Shown: one piece after another, positions 40,329 to 50,169 of the stretch
Layout: the number at the start of each line of letters is the position of its first letter
How positions within the stretch are numbered: position 1 is the stretch's first letter
DNA from: Candidatus Bartonella washoeensis Sb944nv
GTDB lineage: Bacteria; Pseudomonadota; Alphaproteobacteria; Rhizobiales; Rhizobiaceae
Assembly: GCF_000278135.1 (NCBI RefSeq)
Contig: NZ_JH725024.1
Coordinates: 10,619-74,618, forward strand
DNA length: 64,000 nt
Reading direction: 5' to 3'
The notes under the pieces: model-generated
The model's database searches: none
What the model was told of the DNA's origin: nothing
What the model saw: the letters and a program-made list of their open reading frames with translations, nothing else
Program-made: the position numbers and the translations under genes

Positions 40329-41474
40329 TTAATGTCCTCCAGAAGTTCGAGAATCCAATAGCGATGCAGGACGCATTGATGTTGCCTTCACTTTTTCTGA
40401 TGAATTACCACGCAACAATTCGTTCAGAGGTAAATAGGGCACCGCTGGAGAATTTACTTGATCAAGAACCAACTTATTTGGTGAAGAAAGAATACGCCCC
40501 ATCGTCTCCATATAGAGACGGTAGCGCGTAGCCTCTGGTGAAATTGCAGCCTCACGAGCTATAGCCTGAAAACGCTCAGCACGCCCTGTGGCCTCTTCAA
40601 CCATTTGTGCCTTTTCACCCTTTGCGATTTCCCGTGTACGTGAAGCTTCACCATTCGCTAAACCAATCTTCGTAAAACGCACACGATTCCCCTCTTCAAT
40701 CATTCGTCCACGTTCTTGCTCTGCCTGCTGAACAGAATTAAACGCAGCAGCAACCTTTGTAGGAGGAGCAGCCTCACTGATAGACACACGGCTTATTTCA
40801 ACACCAAGCTGATATTTATCTACAGTCAACTGGATAATCTTTCTTACATCATTAGCAACTTCTTCTTTCTTGTCACGCAAAACATCATCAACTGGCCGAG
40901 AACCAATGACCTCACGCATCGCACTCTCAGCAACCTGACGAACAGTCCCTTCTTGATCATTCACATTAAATAAAAACTGACTAGGGCGGGAAATTCGGTA
41001 GTAAACGGAAAAATTGACATTAACGATATTCTGATCACTCGAAAGCATTAAGCCTTCACTTTGTTGCATCTGACCAGATTGGCCACCAATCGCGATTGTT
41101 TTTTCCGTTAAAGGTACTTTCATGTAGGTCTCAATTGGCCAAAAATGAAAATGTAAACCATCACCGATGATTCCTTCTTTAGGAACGCCAAAACGCAACT
41201 CCACCGCTTGCTCATTTTGCTGAACAATATAAATTGACTGGTATAGCCAAAAAAACACAGCAACCAGAAGTAATAAAACAGAAAGTCCACTCCTACCAAA
41301 TTGTTTAAACTGATCCTGCCCTTTACGCAAAATATCATCAAGATTGGGACTATTATCACCACCGTTATTGCCACCAGAACCAAAGAGATTCTTAGCTGGT
41401 TTCTTTTTGTCACCACCAAACTTGCTTTTATCGCCACTCCACGGGCCACCACCATTTTGATTTGTCCAGGGCAT
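40329..41474 (-). CDS. hflK: FtsH-protease modulator HflK
   Basis: A 381-residue SPFH protein. A glycine- and proline-rich cytoplasmic N-terminus (PWTNQNGGGPWSG, residues 2-14) precedes one membrane segment (about 60-80, LSVLLLLVAVFFWLYQSIYIV). The band-7 domain and a coiled-coil with AQMVEEATGRAERFQAIARE follow. This is the usual partner of HflC. The frame opens GTG-ATG-ATG; I placed the start at the second ATG (41474) because GAGG is 5 bases upstream of it. Position 41477 is equally possible. Confidence 0.92.
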   Translation of the reverse strand: MPWTNQNGGGPWSGDKSKFGGDKKKPAKNLFGSGGNNGGDNSPNLDDILRKGQDQFKQFGRSGLSVLLLLVAVFFWLYQSIYIVQQNEQAVELRFGVPKEGIIGDGLHFHFWPIETYMKVPLTEKTIAIGGQSGQMQQSEGLMLSSDQNIVNVNFSVYYRISRPSQFLFNVNDQEGTVRQVAESAMREVIGSRPVDDVLRDKKEEVANDVRKIIQLTVDKYQLGVEISRVSISEAAPPTKVAAAFNSVQQAEQERGRMIEEGNRVRFTKIGLANGEASRTREIAKGEKAQMVEEATGRAERFQAIAREAAISPEATRYRLYMETMGRILSSPNKLVLDQVNSPAVPYLPLNELLRGNSSEKVKATSMRPASLLDSRTSGGH

Positions 41475-41591
41475 CATCACCTCTTTAACAGACTACCACT
41501 ACTTAAATACCAACTATTCGCTTGATCTTATAGGGTGCCTCTTACCTCATTACAATACAACTAACAGGCTCTTTCCACTTAATCACAACGA

Positions 41592-42101
41592 TTATTTTCG
41601 TTCATAAACTACAAAACGTGTCGGATGACTGTCTTTCTCTCCTTCTGGAATATATTGTGTTTGCACAATAGTCCACTTCTCTTTATCAAAAACAGGAAAA
41701 AAACTATCACCTTCAATAGAATCCAAAACTTCTGTAAGGAATATTTTATCAGCAATATTTAATCCTTGTTGAAAAATTTCACCACCACCAATAATAAAAA
41801 CTGCATCCGCACCATTTTGAGAAGCCACTCTTTTTGCGATAGAACAAGCTTGAGATAAAGAGTGAACAATAACAGCGCCTTCGGCCGTAAATGCACAATT
41901 ACGAGTAATGACAATATTTGTACGCCCTGGTAAAGGACGTCCAAGAGAATCCCAAGTTTTTCGCCCCATAATAACAGGTCTACCAAAAGTCAAAGCCTTA
42001 AAGCGCTGCAAATCAGTCGACAAATGCCAAGGCATTGCACCTTCACGACCGATAACACCATTTTTTGCAACAGCTGCTATTAAACAAACTGGAAAAGTCA
42101 T
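41592..42101 (-). CDS. folA: dihydrofolate reductase
   Basis: A 169-residue enzyme reducing dihydrofolate to tetrahydrofolate with NADPH. Family features are [53 protein letters not shown] and [13 protein letters not shown]. The start overlaps the thyA stop by 4 bases (ATGA), giving the thyA-folA pair: thymidylate synthase makes dihydrofolate, which this enzyme recycles. A decayed copy of the gene lies at about 44690-44900. Confidence 0.95.
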   Translation of the reverse strand: MTFPVCLIAAVAKNGVIGREGAMPWHLSTDLQRFKALTFGRPVIMGRKTWDSLGRPLPGRTNIVITRNCAFTAEGAVIVHSLSQACSIAKRVASQNGADAVFIIGGGEIFQQGLNIADKIFLTEVLDSIEGDSFFPVFDKEKWTIVQTQYIPEGEKDSHPTRFVVYERK

Positions 42102-42892
42102 ACTGCGACCGGTGCCTTGATATGTGGCTGTGCTTCATAATTAAGCAATTCAAAATCCTCAAATTTAAAAGAAAAAAGATCTGTTACCGCTGGGTTTATA
42201 CGCATCAACGGCAAAGCATTTGGTATACGAGACAATTGATATCTCGCCTGTTCAAAATGGTTAGAATAAAGATGTGCATCACCGAGAGTATGAATAAAAT
42301 CACCCGCTTTAAGTCCGCTTACTTGCGCAATCATCATCGTCAACAACGCATAAGAAGCAATATTAAATGGAACACCTAAGAAAATATCCGCTGAACGCTG
42401 ATAAAGCTGACACGACAATTTACCATCAGCAACATAAAATTGAAAAAAACAATGACAAGGAGGCAAAGCCATTTCCTCTATCAATGCCGGATTCCAAGCA
42501 GATACAATCAAGCGACGAGAATCAGGCGTTTCCTTAATCATATTCAAAAGATTACTGATTTGATCAATATGACGTCCATCAGAAGTTGGCCAAGAACGCC
42601 ACTGGTAACCATAAATAGGACCAAGATTACCTTTTTCATCAGCCCACTCATCCCAAATTGATACGCCATGTTTTTTCAACCATGCAATATTTGTATCACC
42701 TCTCAGAAACCACAAAAGTTCATAAATGATCGAACGCAAATGCAATTTTTTCGTTGTTAACAGAGGAAAGCCTGCCTGTAAATCAAACCGCATTTGATAC
42801 CCAAAAACTGATCGCGTCCCAACACCTGTTCGATCTGAACGATCAATACCCTTATTTAAAACATGCAATAAAAGATCAAGATAAGTTTTCAT
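42098..42892 (-). CDS. thyA: thymidylate synthase
   Basis: A 264-residue enzyme, the same length as the E. coli protein, methylating dUMP with methylene-tetrahydrofolate. The nucleophile is Cys146 in [54 protein letters not shown] and [12 protein letters not shown] are the expected substrate-binding segments. I chose ATG 42892 (MKTYLDLL), because the ten residues before it are not part of the family. It is coupled to folA. Decayed thyA pieces occur at about 45065-45100 and 45370-45425. Confidence 0.96.
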   Translation of the reverse strand: MKTYLDLLLHVLNKGIDRSDRTGVGTRSVFGYQMRFDLQAGFPLLTTKKLHLRSIIYELLWFLRGDTNIAWLKKHGVSIWDEWADEKGNLGPIYGYQWRSWPTSDGRHIDQISNLLNMIKETPDSRRLIVSAWNPALIEEMALPPCHCFFQFYVADGKLSCQLYQRSADIFLGVPFNIASYALLTMMIAQVSGLKAGDFIHTLGDAHLYSNHFEQARYQLSRIPNALPLMRINPAVTDLFSFKFEDFELLNYEAQPHIKAPVAV

Positions 42893-43095
42893 GTAAACAT
42901 TATGACCGATTCTGTCCCTCACAGGAAAAGAGAAATAGCAAAATTCATAAAAATACAGTCCAAACCGGCTCCCAAGAGCATCTTACACAAGAAATTGGTA
43001 TTATAAAATTAAAATTTTGATGACGCAAAAAATAAAATACTGTAAACAATGTTCAGAATGAAGTGAACGAATATGATCACAAAAGGGATAACTTT

Positions 43096-44403
43096 ATGGA
43101 GAATGAAACAACTTTAGCGCGGCATGATACAAGAAATCGTATCTTTTCTATCGTATCCAGTGCATCAGGTAATTTAGTAGAATGGTACGACTTTTATGTT
43201 TATTCCTTTACATCTATTTACTTTGCATCACAATTCTTCCCGTCAGATGGTAATGTTGTGACACAACTTTTAATGGCTGCAGGTGTCTTTGCTATTGGGT
43301 TTCTCATGCGACCAATCGGTGGATGGCTTTTTGGCTTCATTGCCGATCGTTATGGACGCAAACGCTCAATGCTTATCTCTGTTTTTATGATGTGTGGTGG
43401 TTCTTTCTTAATCGCCATACTTCCTACCTATGAAACCATTGGAGTAACAGCAGCAGTTCTCTTACTTTTACTTCGAATGCTTCAAGGACTTTCTGTCGGC
43501 GGTGAATATGGTACGACAGCAACTTATATGAGCGAAATTGCTCTAAAAAATCGTCGTGGATTCTTTAGCTCTTTCCAATACACTACACTGATTGGTGGTC
43601 AGCTTCTAGCCAGTCTTGTTATATTCATTCTGGCACTTTATCTAACAGAAGATCAACTGAAAGCTTGGGGCTGGCGTATTCCGTTTGCCATTGGTGGACT
43701 AGGAGCAATTGTTGCAATTTATCTGCGCCGTTCACTCCATGAAACAACAACCAAAGAAAGCCGTTCTAATGCACAAGCTGGCAGTGTTATAGAACTTCTA
43801 CGAAACCATCGAAAAGCTTTTTTTCTAGTTATTGGCTTTACAGCTGGAGGATCTCTCACATTTTATACTTATACAACTTATATGCAAAAATATTTGATTA
43901 CGACCACCGGATTTGATAAGCATACAGCGACAACTATAATGACCGCTGCACTCTTCGTTTTTATGTTACTTCAGCCCGCATTTGGTTTTCTAGCTGATAA
44001 AATTGGAACAAGAACTTCACTCCTCATTTGGAGTTTTTTATCTATTATTTTTACGATTCCTGGGCTTAGACTGATTGCTCACGCTAATGATACATGGGTT
44101 GCTCTAGCAATTATTATTGGAATGCTATGCATTATGAGCTTTTATACTTCGATTTCTGGTATCGTAAAGTCAGAAATGTTTCCCTCTTCAGTAAGAGCAA
44201 TTGGGGTTGGGCTTTCTTATGCTATTGCCAATGCCCTCTTTGGGGGCTCAGCTGAAGCTGTAGCACTCGAATTAAAAAATATCGGATATGAATCCGTCTT
44301 TTATTTTTATATAACTGGCATGATGATCATTGCATTTATTGCGGTTCTTTTGATGCCCGATGCCCGAAAAAAAGGATATCTCCAAGGTGATGATATTCAT
44401 TAA
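43096..44403 (+). CDS. kgtP: metabolite:H+ symporter, alpha-ketoglutarate permease-like (copy 1 of 3)
   Basis: A 435-residue MFS transporter of the MHS family with twelve membrane segments, very similar in motif pattern to Kgt[18 protein letters not shown] near the N-terminus, [20 protein letters not shown] in the first cytoplasmic loop, [20 protein letters not shown], and [15 protein letters not shown] in the second half. It probably imports a dicarboxylate with protons. The start at 43096 has AAGGGAT upstream. It differs from copies 2 and 3 near the end (AEAVALELK instead of AEYVALGLK). It is transcribed divergently from thyA. Confidence 0.85.
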   Translation: MENETTLARHDTRNRIFSIVSSASGNLVEWYDFYVYSFTSIYFASQFFPSDGNVVTQLLMAAGVFAIGFLMRPIGGWLFGFIADRYGRKRSMLISVFMMCGGSFLIAILPTYETIGVTAAVLLLLLRMLQGLSVGGEYGTTATYMSEIALKNRRGFFSSFQYTTLIGGQLLASLVIFILALYLTEDQLKAWGWRIPFAIGGLGAIVAIYLRRSLHETTTKESRSNAQAGSVIELLRNHRKAFFLVIGFTAGGSLTFYTYTTYMQKYLITTTGFDKHTATTIMTAALFVFMLLQPAFGFLADKIGTRTSLLIWSFLSIIFTIPGLRLIAHANDTWVALAIIIGMLCIMSFYTSISGIVKSEMFPSSVRAIGVGLSYAIANALFGGSAEAVALELKNIGYESVFYFYITGMMIIAFIAVLLMPDARKKGYLQGDDIH

Positions 44404-44420
44404 ATTTTTCTATATTAAAG

Positions 44421-44448
44421 GAAAAAGCCCAATCTTTTGGGCTTTTTT
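44421..44448 (+). terminator. terminator of kgtP copy 1
   Basis: The stem AAAAAGCCCAA/TTGGGCTTTTTT with a short TCT loop. The same hairpin type follows copies 2 and 3. Confidence 0.88.
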
Positions 44449-44689
44449 ATAAAAGTCATAAAATTAAACATTTCCAAAATGTTATGCTTAATCTCTAACA
44501 TCATAAAAGAATAAATCTCCCCCCTTCAATATAGACTCTGAGAAGTAAATTCTCATACTACTACGAGTATTTTGTTTGATGATTGCACAAAATTCAGTGC
44601 AGTTAGATGTGAAGTATTAGATTTTTTTAAACAAGAATCCGCTCTTTTTTTACAGGGATCAGAAGAAAAAGCCCCTTCACTAAAGATTA

Positions 44690-44900
44690 AATTTTAGCAA
44701 ATGATATTTTATCAGCAATGATTAACCTTTGTTGAAAAATTTTCCTTCTTTCAATATAAGCTACCGTATTCGCTCCATTCTTTAAATCCATTCCCCCTTT
44801 TTTGTAACAGTAAAAACTTGCAAAAGAAAATAAGCAACAACGATGTCTTTAGCTGTGAATGTATAACTACAAGTTATCACAATATTCTTGTACATAGAGA
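44690..44900 (-). pseudogene. decayed copy of folA
   Basis: Bases 44700-44790 align with 41742-41815 inside folA (shared runs include TTTTATCAGCAAT and TTGTTGAAAAATTT). The minus-strand frame around 44860 still reads KNIVITCSYTFTA, matching [13 protein letters not shown] of DHFR. Many stops and shifts make it non-functional. It lies in the spacer between kgtP copies 1 and 2, in the same place and orientation relative to kgtP as the intact folA. Confidence 0.8.
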
Positions 44901-44940
44901 ATTTACCTGAGAAAATACATAGAGAATTTACCTGAGAAAA
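44891..44940. repeat. 25-bp perfect tandem duplication inside the folA remnant
   Basis: The unit beginning TACATAGAGAATTTACC and ending GAGAAAA occurs twice in direct succession, at 44891-44915 and 44916-44940. Confidence 0.88.
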
Positions 44941-45064
44941 ATCGAAAATTTCTCTCAATGATAATGAATTCATCGCAAACTAATACTTTAAAAACGCCAT
45001 AAATTTATCGATAAAAAGCGTTATATTAAAAAAATTGGAAATGTTATAGAATTACAGATGCTCT

Positions 45065-45425
45065 GGCATGTAGCTAAAATTCATAATTAAAGAACAAGAT
45101 ACAACAATTTTCTTAACCATATCCCAAAGAGCGCTCATTTAAATAATATAACATTGGACAAAAGCAACATTGGTAGCTCTTACAAAATTGCCTTTTTGAT
45201 CAAACTCTTTAATCCTAAAAGATAAAATACTCTTTTTCAGCATGTAATTTTTGTATCATCCTAAGAAATTATAAAAGCTCATAATAATTTAAGCAAAAAT
45301 ATAGTTTTCTTATTGTCAAAAATGGAAATTAAACTACGTCTGTACAACAAAACACTCCTATCTCAAAGCCCTTTCGATATGACTGATCAATGCCATTATT
45401 AAAAACGCAATCAAAATTATCGTTA
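45065..45425 (-). pseudogene. decayed, internally deleted copy of thyA
   Basis: Bases 45068-45095 match the 3' end of thyA near 42118-42150 (TTCATAATTAA with similar flanks). Bases 45375-45420 match the thyA 5' part near 42825-42870 (GATCAAT-CC-TTATT-AAAAC). The order and orientation are those of thyA; most of the middle is missing. Together with the folA remnant it proves duplication of the folA-thyA-kgtP segment. Confidence 0.72.
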
Positions 45426-45504
45426 TACAATTGAATTTTAATGGCTCAAATTGTAAACAACTTTAAATAGAAAAATAAATATAAGCATTAACAGGGGATA
45501 CTCA

Positions 45505-46812
45505 ATGAAAAATAAAACAGCTTTAGCACCACATGATACAAGAAAGCGTATTTTTGCTATCATAGCCAGTGCATCGGGAAATCTAGTAGAATGGTATGAT
45601 TTTTATGTTTACTCATTTACGTCGATTTATTTTGCATCACAATTCTTCCCTTCAGATGATGATACCATTACACAACTGTTAAAAACCGCAGGAATCTTTT
45701 TTATTGGCTTTCTTATGCGCCCAATTGGAGCATCGCTCTTCGGCTTCATTGCCGATCGTTATGGACGTAAATGCTCAATGCTTATTTCTGTTTTTATGAT
45801 GTGTTGTGGCTCATTCCTCATTGCCATACTCCCCACCTACAAAATTTTGGGAATAACAGCAGTATTTCTTCTGCTTTTAATCCGTATGTTTCAAGGACTT
45901 TCAGTTGGCGGTGAATATGGTACAACAGCAACTTATATGAGTGAAGTCGCTTTCAAAAATCGTCGCGGACTCTTTGCCTCCTTCCAATATGCTACAACAA
46001 TCACAGGTCAACTTCTTGCCAGCTTTATTATATTCATTTTAGCGCTTTACCTCACTGAAGATCAGTTAAAAGCATGGGGCTGGCGTATTCCCTTTGTGAT
46101 CGGTGGTTTAGGAGCAATAATTGCAATTTATCTGCGTCGTTCGCTTCATGAAACAACCACTAAAGAAAGCCGCTCTAAACAAAACGCTGGTAGTATTAGA
46201 GAGCTTTTACACAACCACAAAAAAGCTTTCTTTTTGGTTGTTGGCTTTACAGCAGGAGGATCGCTCACATTTTATACATACACCACTTATATGCAAAAAT
46301 ATCTCATCACAACCACTGGATTCGATAAACACACTGCAACAATGATAATGACTGCTGCACTTTTTATTTTTGTGTTACTCCAACCGCTCTTTGGTTCTCT
46401 AGCAGACAAAATTGGAGCAAGGGCTTCACTCATCAGTTGGAGTATCTTATCCATTATTTGCACAATTCCTGTGCTTAAAATGATTGGGAATACCAACAAT
46501 GCATGGGTTGCACTATTAATTATTATCGGCATGCTCTGTGTTATGAGTCTTTATACATCTATCGCTGGTATCATAAAAGCAGAACTGTTCCCTGCTTCAA
46601 TCCGAGCAATCGGAGTTGGATTTTCTTTTGCTATTGGTAATGCACTATTCGGCGGTTCTGCTGAATATGTAGCGCTTGGATTGAAAAATATTGGATATGA
46701 AACTGTGTTCTCTTTTTACATAGTTGGTATGATGATCATTGCACTCATCTCAATTCTTTTGATGCCGGATATAGACAAAGAGGGATATCTTAAAAATGAT
46801 GAAATCCATTAA
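45505..46812 (+). CDS. kgtP: metabolite:H+ symporter, alpha-ketoglutarate permease-like (copy 2 of 3)
   Basis: A 435-residue paralogue with the same twelve-helix MHS architecture and near-identical motif blocks ([52 protein letters not shown]). It differs from copy 1 by Ala-Ser in the loop motif (PIGAS for PIGGW) and a Cys in RKCSM. The upstream 80 bases are clearly related to those of copy 3 (AATTGTAAACA, TTTAAATAGAAAAATAAA), so both probably share a promoter type. The frame is intact. Confidence 0.85.
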   Translation: MKNKTALAPHDTRKRIFAIIASASGNLVEWYDFYVYSFTSIYFASQFFPSDDDTITQLLKTAGIFFIGFLMRPIGASLFGFIADRYGRKCSMLISVFMMCCGSFLIAILPTYKILGITAVFLLLLIRMFQGLSVGGEYGTTATYMSEVAFKNRRGLFASFQYATTITGQLLASFIIFILALYLTEDQLKAWGWRIPFVIGGLGAIIAIYLRRSLHETTTKESRSKQNAGSIRELLHNHKKAFFLVVGFTAGGSLTFYTYTTYMQKYLITTTGFDKHTATMIMTAALFIFVLLQPLFGSLADKIGARASLISWSILSIICTIPVLKMIGNTNNAWVALLIIIGMLCVMSLYTSIAGIIKAELFPASIRAIGVGFSFAIGNALFGGSAEYVALGLKNIGYETVFSFYIVGMMIIALISILLMPDIDKEGYLKNDEIH

Positions 46813-46830
46813 AAATTATACACACAATAA

Positions 46831-46857
46831 AAAAAGCCCAAGAAATTGGGCTTTTTT
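46831..46857 (+). terminator. terminator of kgtP copy 2
   Basis: The stem AAAAAGCCCAA/TTGGGCTTTTTT with loop GAAA, nearly identical to those after copies 1 and 3. Confidence 0.9.
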
Positions 46858-46934
46858 GTAATAAATGTATAAAAATTCAATAAAAGGAGCAAATACTATG
46901 CTCCTTTGCAAAGTAAAGAATATGTATATAAAAA

Positions 46935-47125
46935 TCTGTCTTATTTAGAATTTATCAAATATTTTAAATTGCTTAGCGACTAAATAATTAAAAGTTATAC
47001 AATTTTCCTGCACTCTCCAAACATCCTATCGGCAACTTTTAAAATGGCTATTTTAGCACTCTTTTTACAAACATTTATCCCACTTAAAGCTATTTTTCAA
47101 TGCACTCTTTCCCTTTAGATTCGAT
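46935..47125 (-). pseudogene. decayed copy of the DUF2853 gene
   Basis: The sequence aligns with the 3' half of the intact gene at 48691-48996: shared runs are TTTATCAA, GCGAC-AAATAAT, ATCGGCAACTTTT-like, and TTTTAGCACTC near 47051. Stops and length changes abolish the frame. It lies directly after kgtP copy 2, as the intact gene lies after copy 3. Confidence 0.75.
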
Positions 47126-47302
47126 GTGATTAGCTTTTAGCCTACTACAACAATAAAGTCATCAAAAGGCACAAATTTATAACCCAAACAAACCTTCAAT
47201 AACTTTTATAAGAAATTATCGTGATACAATTGAATTCTTATAACGCAAATTGTAAACAGTTTTAAATAGAAAAATAAAATAGATCTAAAAGGGGAACATT
47301 TT

Positions 47303-48610
47303 ATGAAAAACGAAACAAATTTAATACAACATGATACAAGAAAACGTATTTTTTCTATTATATCCAGTGCATCAGGGAATCTGGTAGAGTGGTATGATTT
47401 TTACGTTTACTCATTTGCATCGATTTACTTTGCACCACAATTTTTCCCTTCAGATGGCGATGTTGTTACCCAATTTTTAAAAACTGCAGGCATCTTTTTT
47501 ATTGGTTTTCTTATGCGCCCAATTGGAAGCTGGCTCTTTGGCTTTATTGCGGATCGCTATGGACGCAAACGCTCAATGCTCATATCTATTCTTATGATGT
47601 GTGGAGGCTCTTTTTTCATTGCCATACTTCCTACTTATGAAACTTTAGGGAGAACTGCAGCAATTCTTCTGCTCCTAATCCGAATGATGCAGGGACTTTC
47701 AGCGGGGGGGGAATATGGTACAGCTGCAACTTATATAAGCGAGATTTCCCTTAAAAATCACCGTGGTCTCTTTGCTTCTTTCCAATCTGGCACGCTTATT
47801 ACTGGTCAACTTTTAGCCAGTTTTATTATATTTATTTTGGCACTTTATCTAACGGAAGACCAATTAAGAACATGGGGCTGGCGTATTCCTTTTGCTATTG
47901 GTGGATTAGCAGCAGCAGTCGCACTTTATCTACGTCGTTCTCTCCATGAAACAACCACTGAAGTAAGCCGCTCTCAAAAACAAACTGGAAGTCTTAGAGA
48001 GCTTCTAAGCAAACATACAAAAGCCTTCTTTGTGATTGCTATCTTCGCCTCTGGAGGATCTCTCACATTTTACACCTGTACGACTTATATGCAGAAATAT
48101 CTCATCACAACTACTGGCTTTGATAAACATACAGCTACAACTGTGATGACTGCCGCGCTGTTTATTTTCATATTACTCCAACCCGTATTTGGTATCCTAG
48201 CCGATAAAATTGGCACAAAAAATTTACTTGTCCTTTGGAGTGTACTCTCTACTCTCTTTACGATTCCTGGACTTCTCATAATCGGTCACACACATAATAC
48301 ATGGATTGCGCTGTCAACCCTTATTGGAATACTTTGTATTATGAGCATGTATACATCCATCTCTGGTGTCGTAAAATCAGCTATGTTTCCTTCTTCAGTA
48401 CGAGCACTAGGAGTTGGTCTCTCTCATGCTGTTGGTAATGCATTATTTGGTGGTTCTGCCGAATACGTAGCACTTGGATTAAAAAATATGGGACATGAAT
48501 CTCTCTTCTATTTTTACGTAACCGGCGTAATGATCATTGCATTCATTGCCACCCTTTTTATACCGGATATGAGTAAAGGGGGATATCTCCAAAACAATGA
48601 AACCCATTAA
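47303..48610 (+). CDS. kgtP: metabolite:H+ symporter, alpha-ketoglutarate permease-like (copy 3 of 3)
   Basis: A 435-residue third paralogue with an intact frame. The loop motif reads [20 protein letters not shown] and the helix-4 region GLSAGGEYGTAATYISE, with Val in place of Lys in TTEVSRS; the second half keeps [15 protein letters not shown]. It has diverged from copies 1 and 2 about equally. It starts after GGGGAACATTTT. It is followed by its own terminator and then by the convergent DUF2853 gene. Confidence 0.85.
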   Translation: MKNETNLIQHDTRKRIFSIISSASGNLVEWYDFYVYSFASIYFAPQFFPSDGDVVTQFLKTAGIFFIGFLMRPIGSWLFGFIADRYGRKRSMLISILMMCGGSFFIAILPTYETLGRTAAILLLLIRMMQGLSAGGEYGTAATYISEISLKNHRGLFASFQSGTLITGQLLASFIIFILALYLTEDQLRTWGWRIPFAIGGLAAAVALYLRRSLHETTTEVSRSQKQTGSLRELLSKHTKAFFVIAIFASGGSLTFYTCTTYMQKYLITTTGFDKHTATTVMTAALFIFILLQPVFGILADKIGTKNLLVLWSVLSTLFTIPGLLIIGHTHNTWIALSTLIGILCIMSMYTSISGVVKSAMFPSSVRALGVGLSHAVGNALFGGSAEYVALGLKNMGHESLFYFYVTGVMIIAFIATLFIPDMSKGGYLQNNETH

Positions 48611-48629
48611 ACTTTTTACAAAAAAATAA

Positions 48630-48655
48630 AAAAGCCCAATAAACTGGGCTTTTTT
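48630..48655. terminator. bidirectional terminator between kgtP copy 3 and the DUF2853 gene
   Basis: The stem AAAAGCCCA/TGGGCTTTT with A and T flanks on both sides serves the two convergent genes. Confidence 0.88.
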
Positions 48656-48690
48656 GCAATTATCGAATAAAAATTGAATTTTAAAATTGT

Positions 48691-48996
48691 TTAAATTTTA
48701 TCAAGTGCGTCTAATTGTTTGGCGACCAAATAATAAAAAGTCATACGGCTTTTTCTATGATCTCCAGACATCATTTCGGCAACTTTTGAAACAGCGGCTT
48801 TAGCACTCTGCTCACCAGCAGCTAATACATCTCGAATCCATTTTTCAACACGCTCTAATTCTTTTGGATCTGATGTAGCAACAAGTGATGCATCCTGCTT
48901 TTTCATCACCAAAGCTAAACGATGATGAAGCCTTTCTATTGCAGCTTCATCGGGATTTGGATCATATAATTTAATATCTTCTAGATCATTTGTCAT
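48691..48996 (-). CDS. DUF2853 family protein
   Basis: A 101-residue soluble, helical protein. The motifs KKQDASLVATSDPKELERV (about residues 32-50) and the C-terminal HRKSRMTFYYLVAKQLDAL match the DUF2853 family common in alphaproteobacteria, of unknown function. The ribosome binding site GGAGAGGAGATGTTGCAG overlaps the region before the ATG. A decayed second copy lies at about 46935-47125. Confidence 0.75.
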   Translation of the reverse strand: MTNDLEDIKLYDPNPDEAAIERLHHRLALVMKKQDASLVATSDPKELERVEKWIRDVLAAGEQSAKAAVSKVAEMMSGDHRKSRMTFYYLVAKQLDALDKI

Positions 48997-49119
48997 TCTG
49001 CAACATCTCCTCTCCCAAAATTAGCGACTGTATTTTACAACCGCATTATCTATTTTATAAATAACTAGAGGATTAAAAATATTAACAAGCCCCCTTTTAC
49101 AAAGACTGTTTTTCAACTA

Positions 49120-49452
49120 TATTTAAAAGGCTGGCTTGCCAGCTATGGTAATAAATGGACAATGAAATAAACTCATTGGACCCGGGGGCGGTACCCGGCG
49201 CCTCCACCAAAATATAATGGATGGAAATTATATTTTGGTGGGGGCGAAATAGGATCGACAAGGGCGTAAAGATTGCTCTTTTACTCGGCATAGTACCACC
49301 GTTATCGGACTAAATGAGTAGTTGCAAATGACAACTATGCGGAAGCAAGTCTCGCTGCTTAATGCAGTGCGAATGTTTCAAACTAAGCCTTAAACCGTCG
49401 CAGGTTTAAGCGGGGTTCGAAGGCACCTGGCAACAGAAGCCTTCACTTTTTT
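49120..49452 (+). ncRNA. ssrA: transfer-messenger RNA, circularly permuted two-piece form
   Basis: The acceptor piece comes first: its 3' end CGCCTCC-A-CCA (49199-49209) is followed by a spacer, then the coding piece starting GGGGGCG (49240). These two ends pair as a 7-bp acceptor stem with one G-U, as in the permuted tmRNAs of alphaproteobacteria. GGGGGCGAAATAGGATCGAC matches the conserved tmRNA 5' end. The tag frame starts at GCA 49324 and reads ANDNYAEASLAA with stop TAA at 49360-49362. Pseudoknot-like helices follow, and a hairpin GAAGGC/GCCTTC with a T run (49419-49452) ends the gene. The 5' border of the acceptor piece is estimated. Confidence 0.92.
49419..49452 (+). terminator. terminator of ssrA
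   Basis: The stem GAAGGC/GCCTTC (49419-49424 with 49439-49444) is followed by ACTTTTTT. Confidence 0.75.
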
Positions 49453-49616
49453 AAGTATTATTGATTGATCTTTCAGAAACTATTTGTGATAAAATTTCGT
49501 GTTTTTCTCAATTAATAAGATGCATTGTAAAAAAAATATTGCTACCTTAGAGAAACATTTCATTACACAATATCATTTATGCCATCCACTGTATGAAATA
49601 AAAGGAATAAACTTCG

Positions 49617-50162
49617 ATGGTTCAAGATCAAATCCGTTACGATATTCTCGTTCAGGATGCGCTCCGTGGAGTTATCCGTAAGGTTTTATCGGAAGTTTCC
49701 AAAGCAGGACTTCCAGGTAATCACCATTTTTTTATTACTTTTTTGACAAATGCGCCAGGAGTAAAAATTTCTACTCGACTTAAAAACCGTTATCCAGAAC
49801 AAATGACAATCGTATTACAACATCAATTTAGAGATTTAAGTGTATCAGAAACTGCTTTTGAAGTAACATTGTCTTTTAGGGAAATTAGCGAAAGATTAGT
49901 AATTCCTTTCACGTCTATCCAAGTATTTTATGATCCTATAGCAACATTTGAAGCAGCATTTGACTTACCTCCAAATCTTAACCCTGAAGAGAGTAAGAAA
50001 TTTAAAAATACCTCGTCTGCACCTGTCATTCTATCGGACGAACAAAAAAAAGAAAACATGTTAAATAAAGACCAAAATCTTAAAACAAATAAAGAACCTT
50101 CAAACAATGATGCCAAACAAAGTGCTGATGTTGTTTCCTTAGATTCTTTCCGAAAAAAATAA
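49617..50162 (+). CDS. sspB: ClpXP adaptor protein SspB (alpha type)
   Basis: A 181-residue adaptor that tethers ssrA-tagged proteins to the ClpXP protease. The folded domain occupies about residues 1-115 (IRYDILVQDALRGVIRKVL, HHFFITFLTNAPGV, EQMTIVLQHQFRDL, LVIPFTSIQVFYDP). A flexible linker follows, and a short C-terminal tail (DVVSLDSFRKK) corresponds to the ClpX-docking peptide. It lies about 165 bases after the tmRNA gene, so the tagging RNA and the reader of its tag are neighbours. AAAGGAATAAAC precedes the ATG. Confidence 0.9.
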   Translation: MVQDQIRYDILVQDALRGVIRKVLSEVSKAGLPGNHHFFITFLTNAPGVKISTRLKNRYPEQMTIVLQHQFRDLSVSETAFEVTLSFREISERLVIPFTSIQVFYDPIATFEAAFDLPPNLNPEESKKFKNTSSAPVILSDEQKKENMLNKDQNLKTNKEPSNNDAKQSADVVSLDSFRKK

Positions 50163-50169
50163 TTTGCTC

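Noticed and set aside
49097-49291. 64-codon minus-strand frame
   Set aside because: Lies antisense over the tmRNA acceptor piece.
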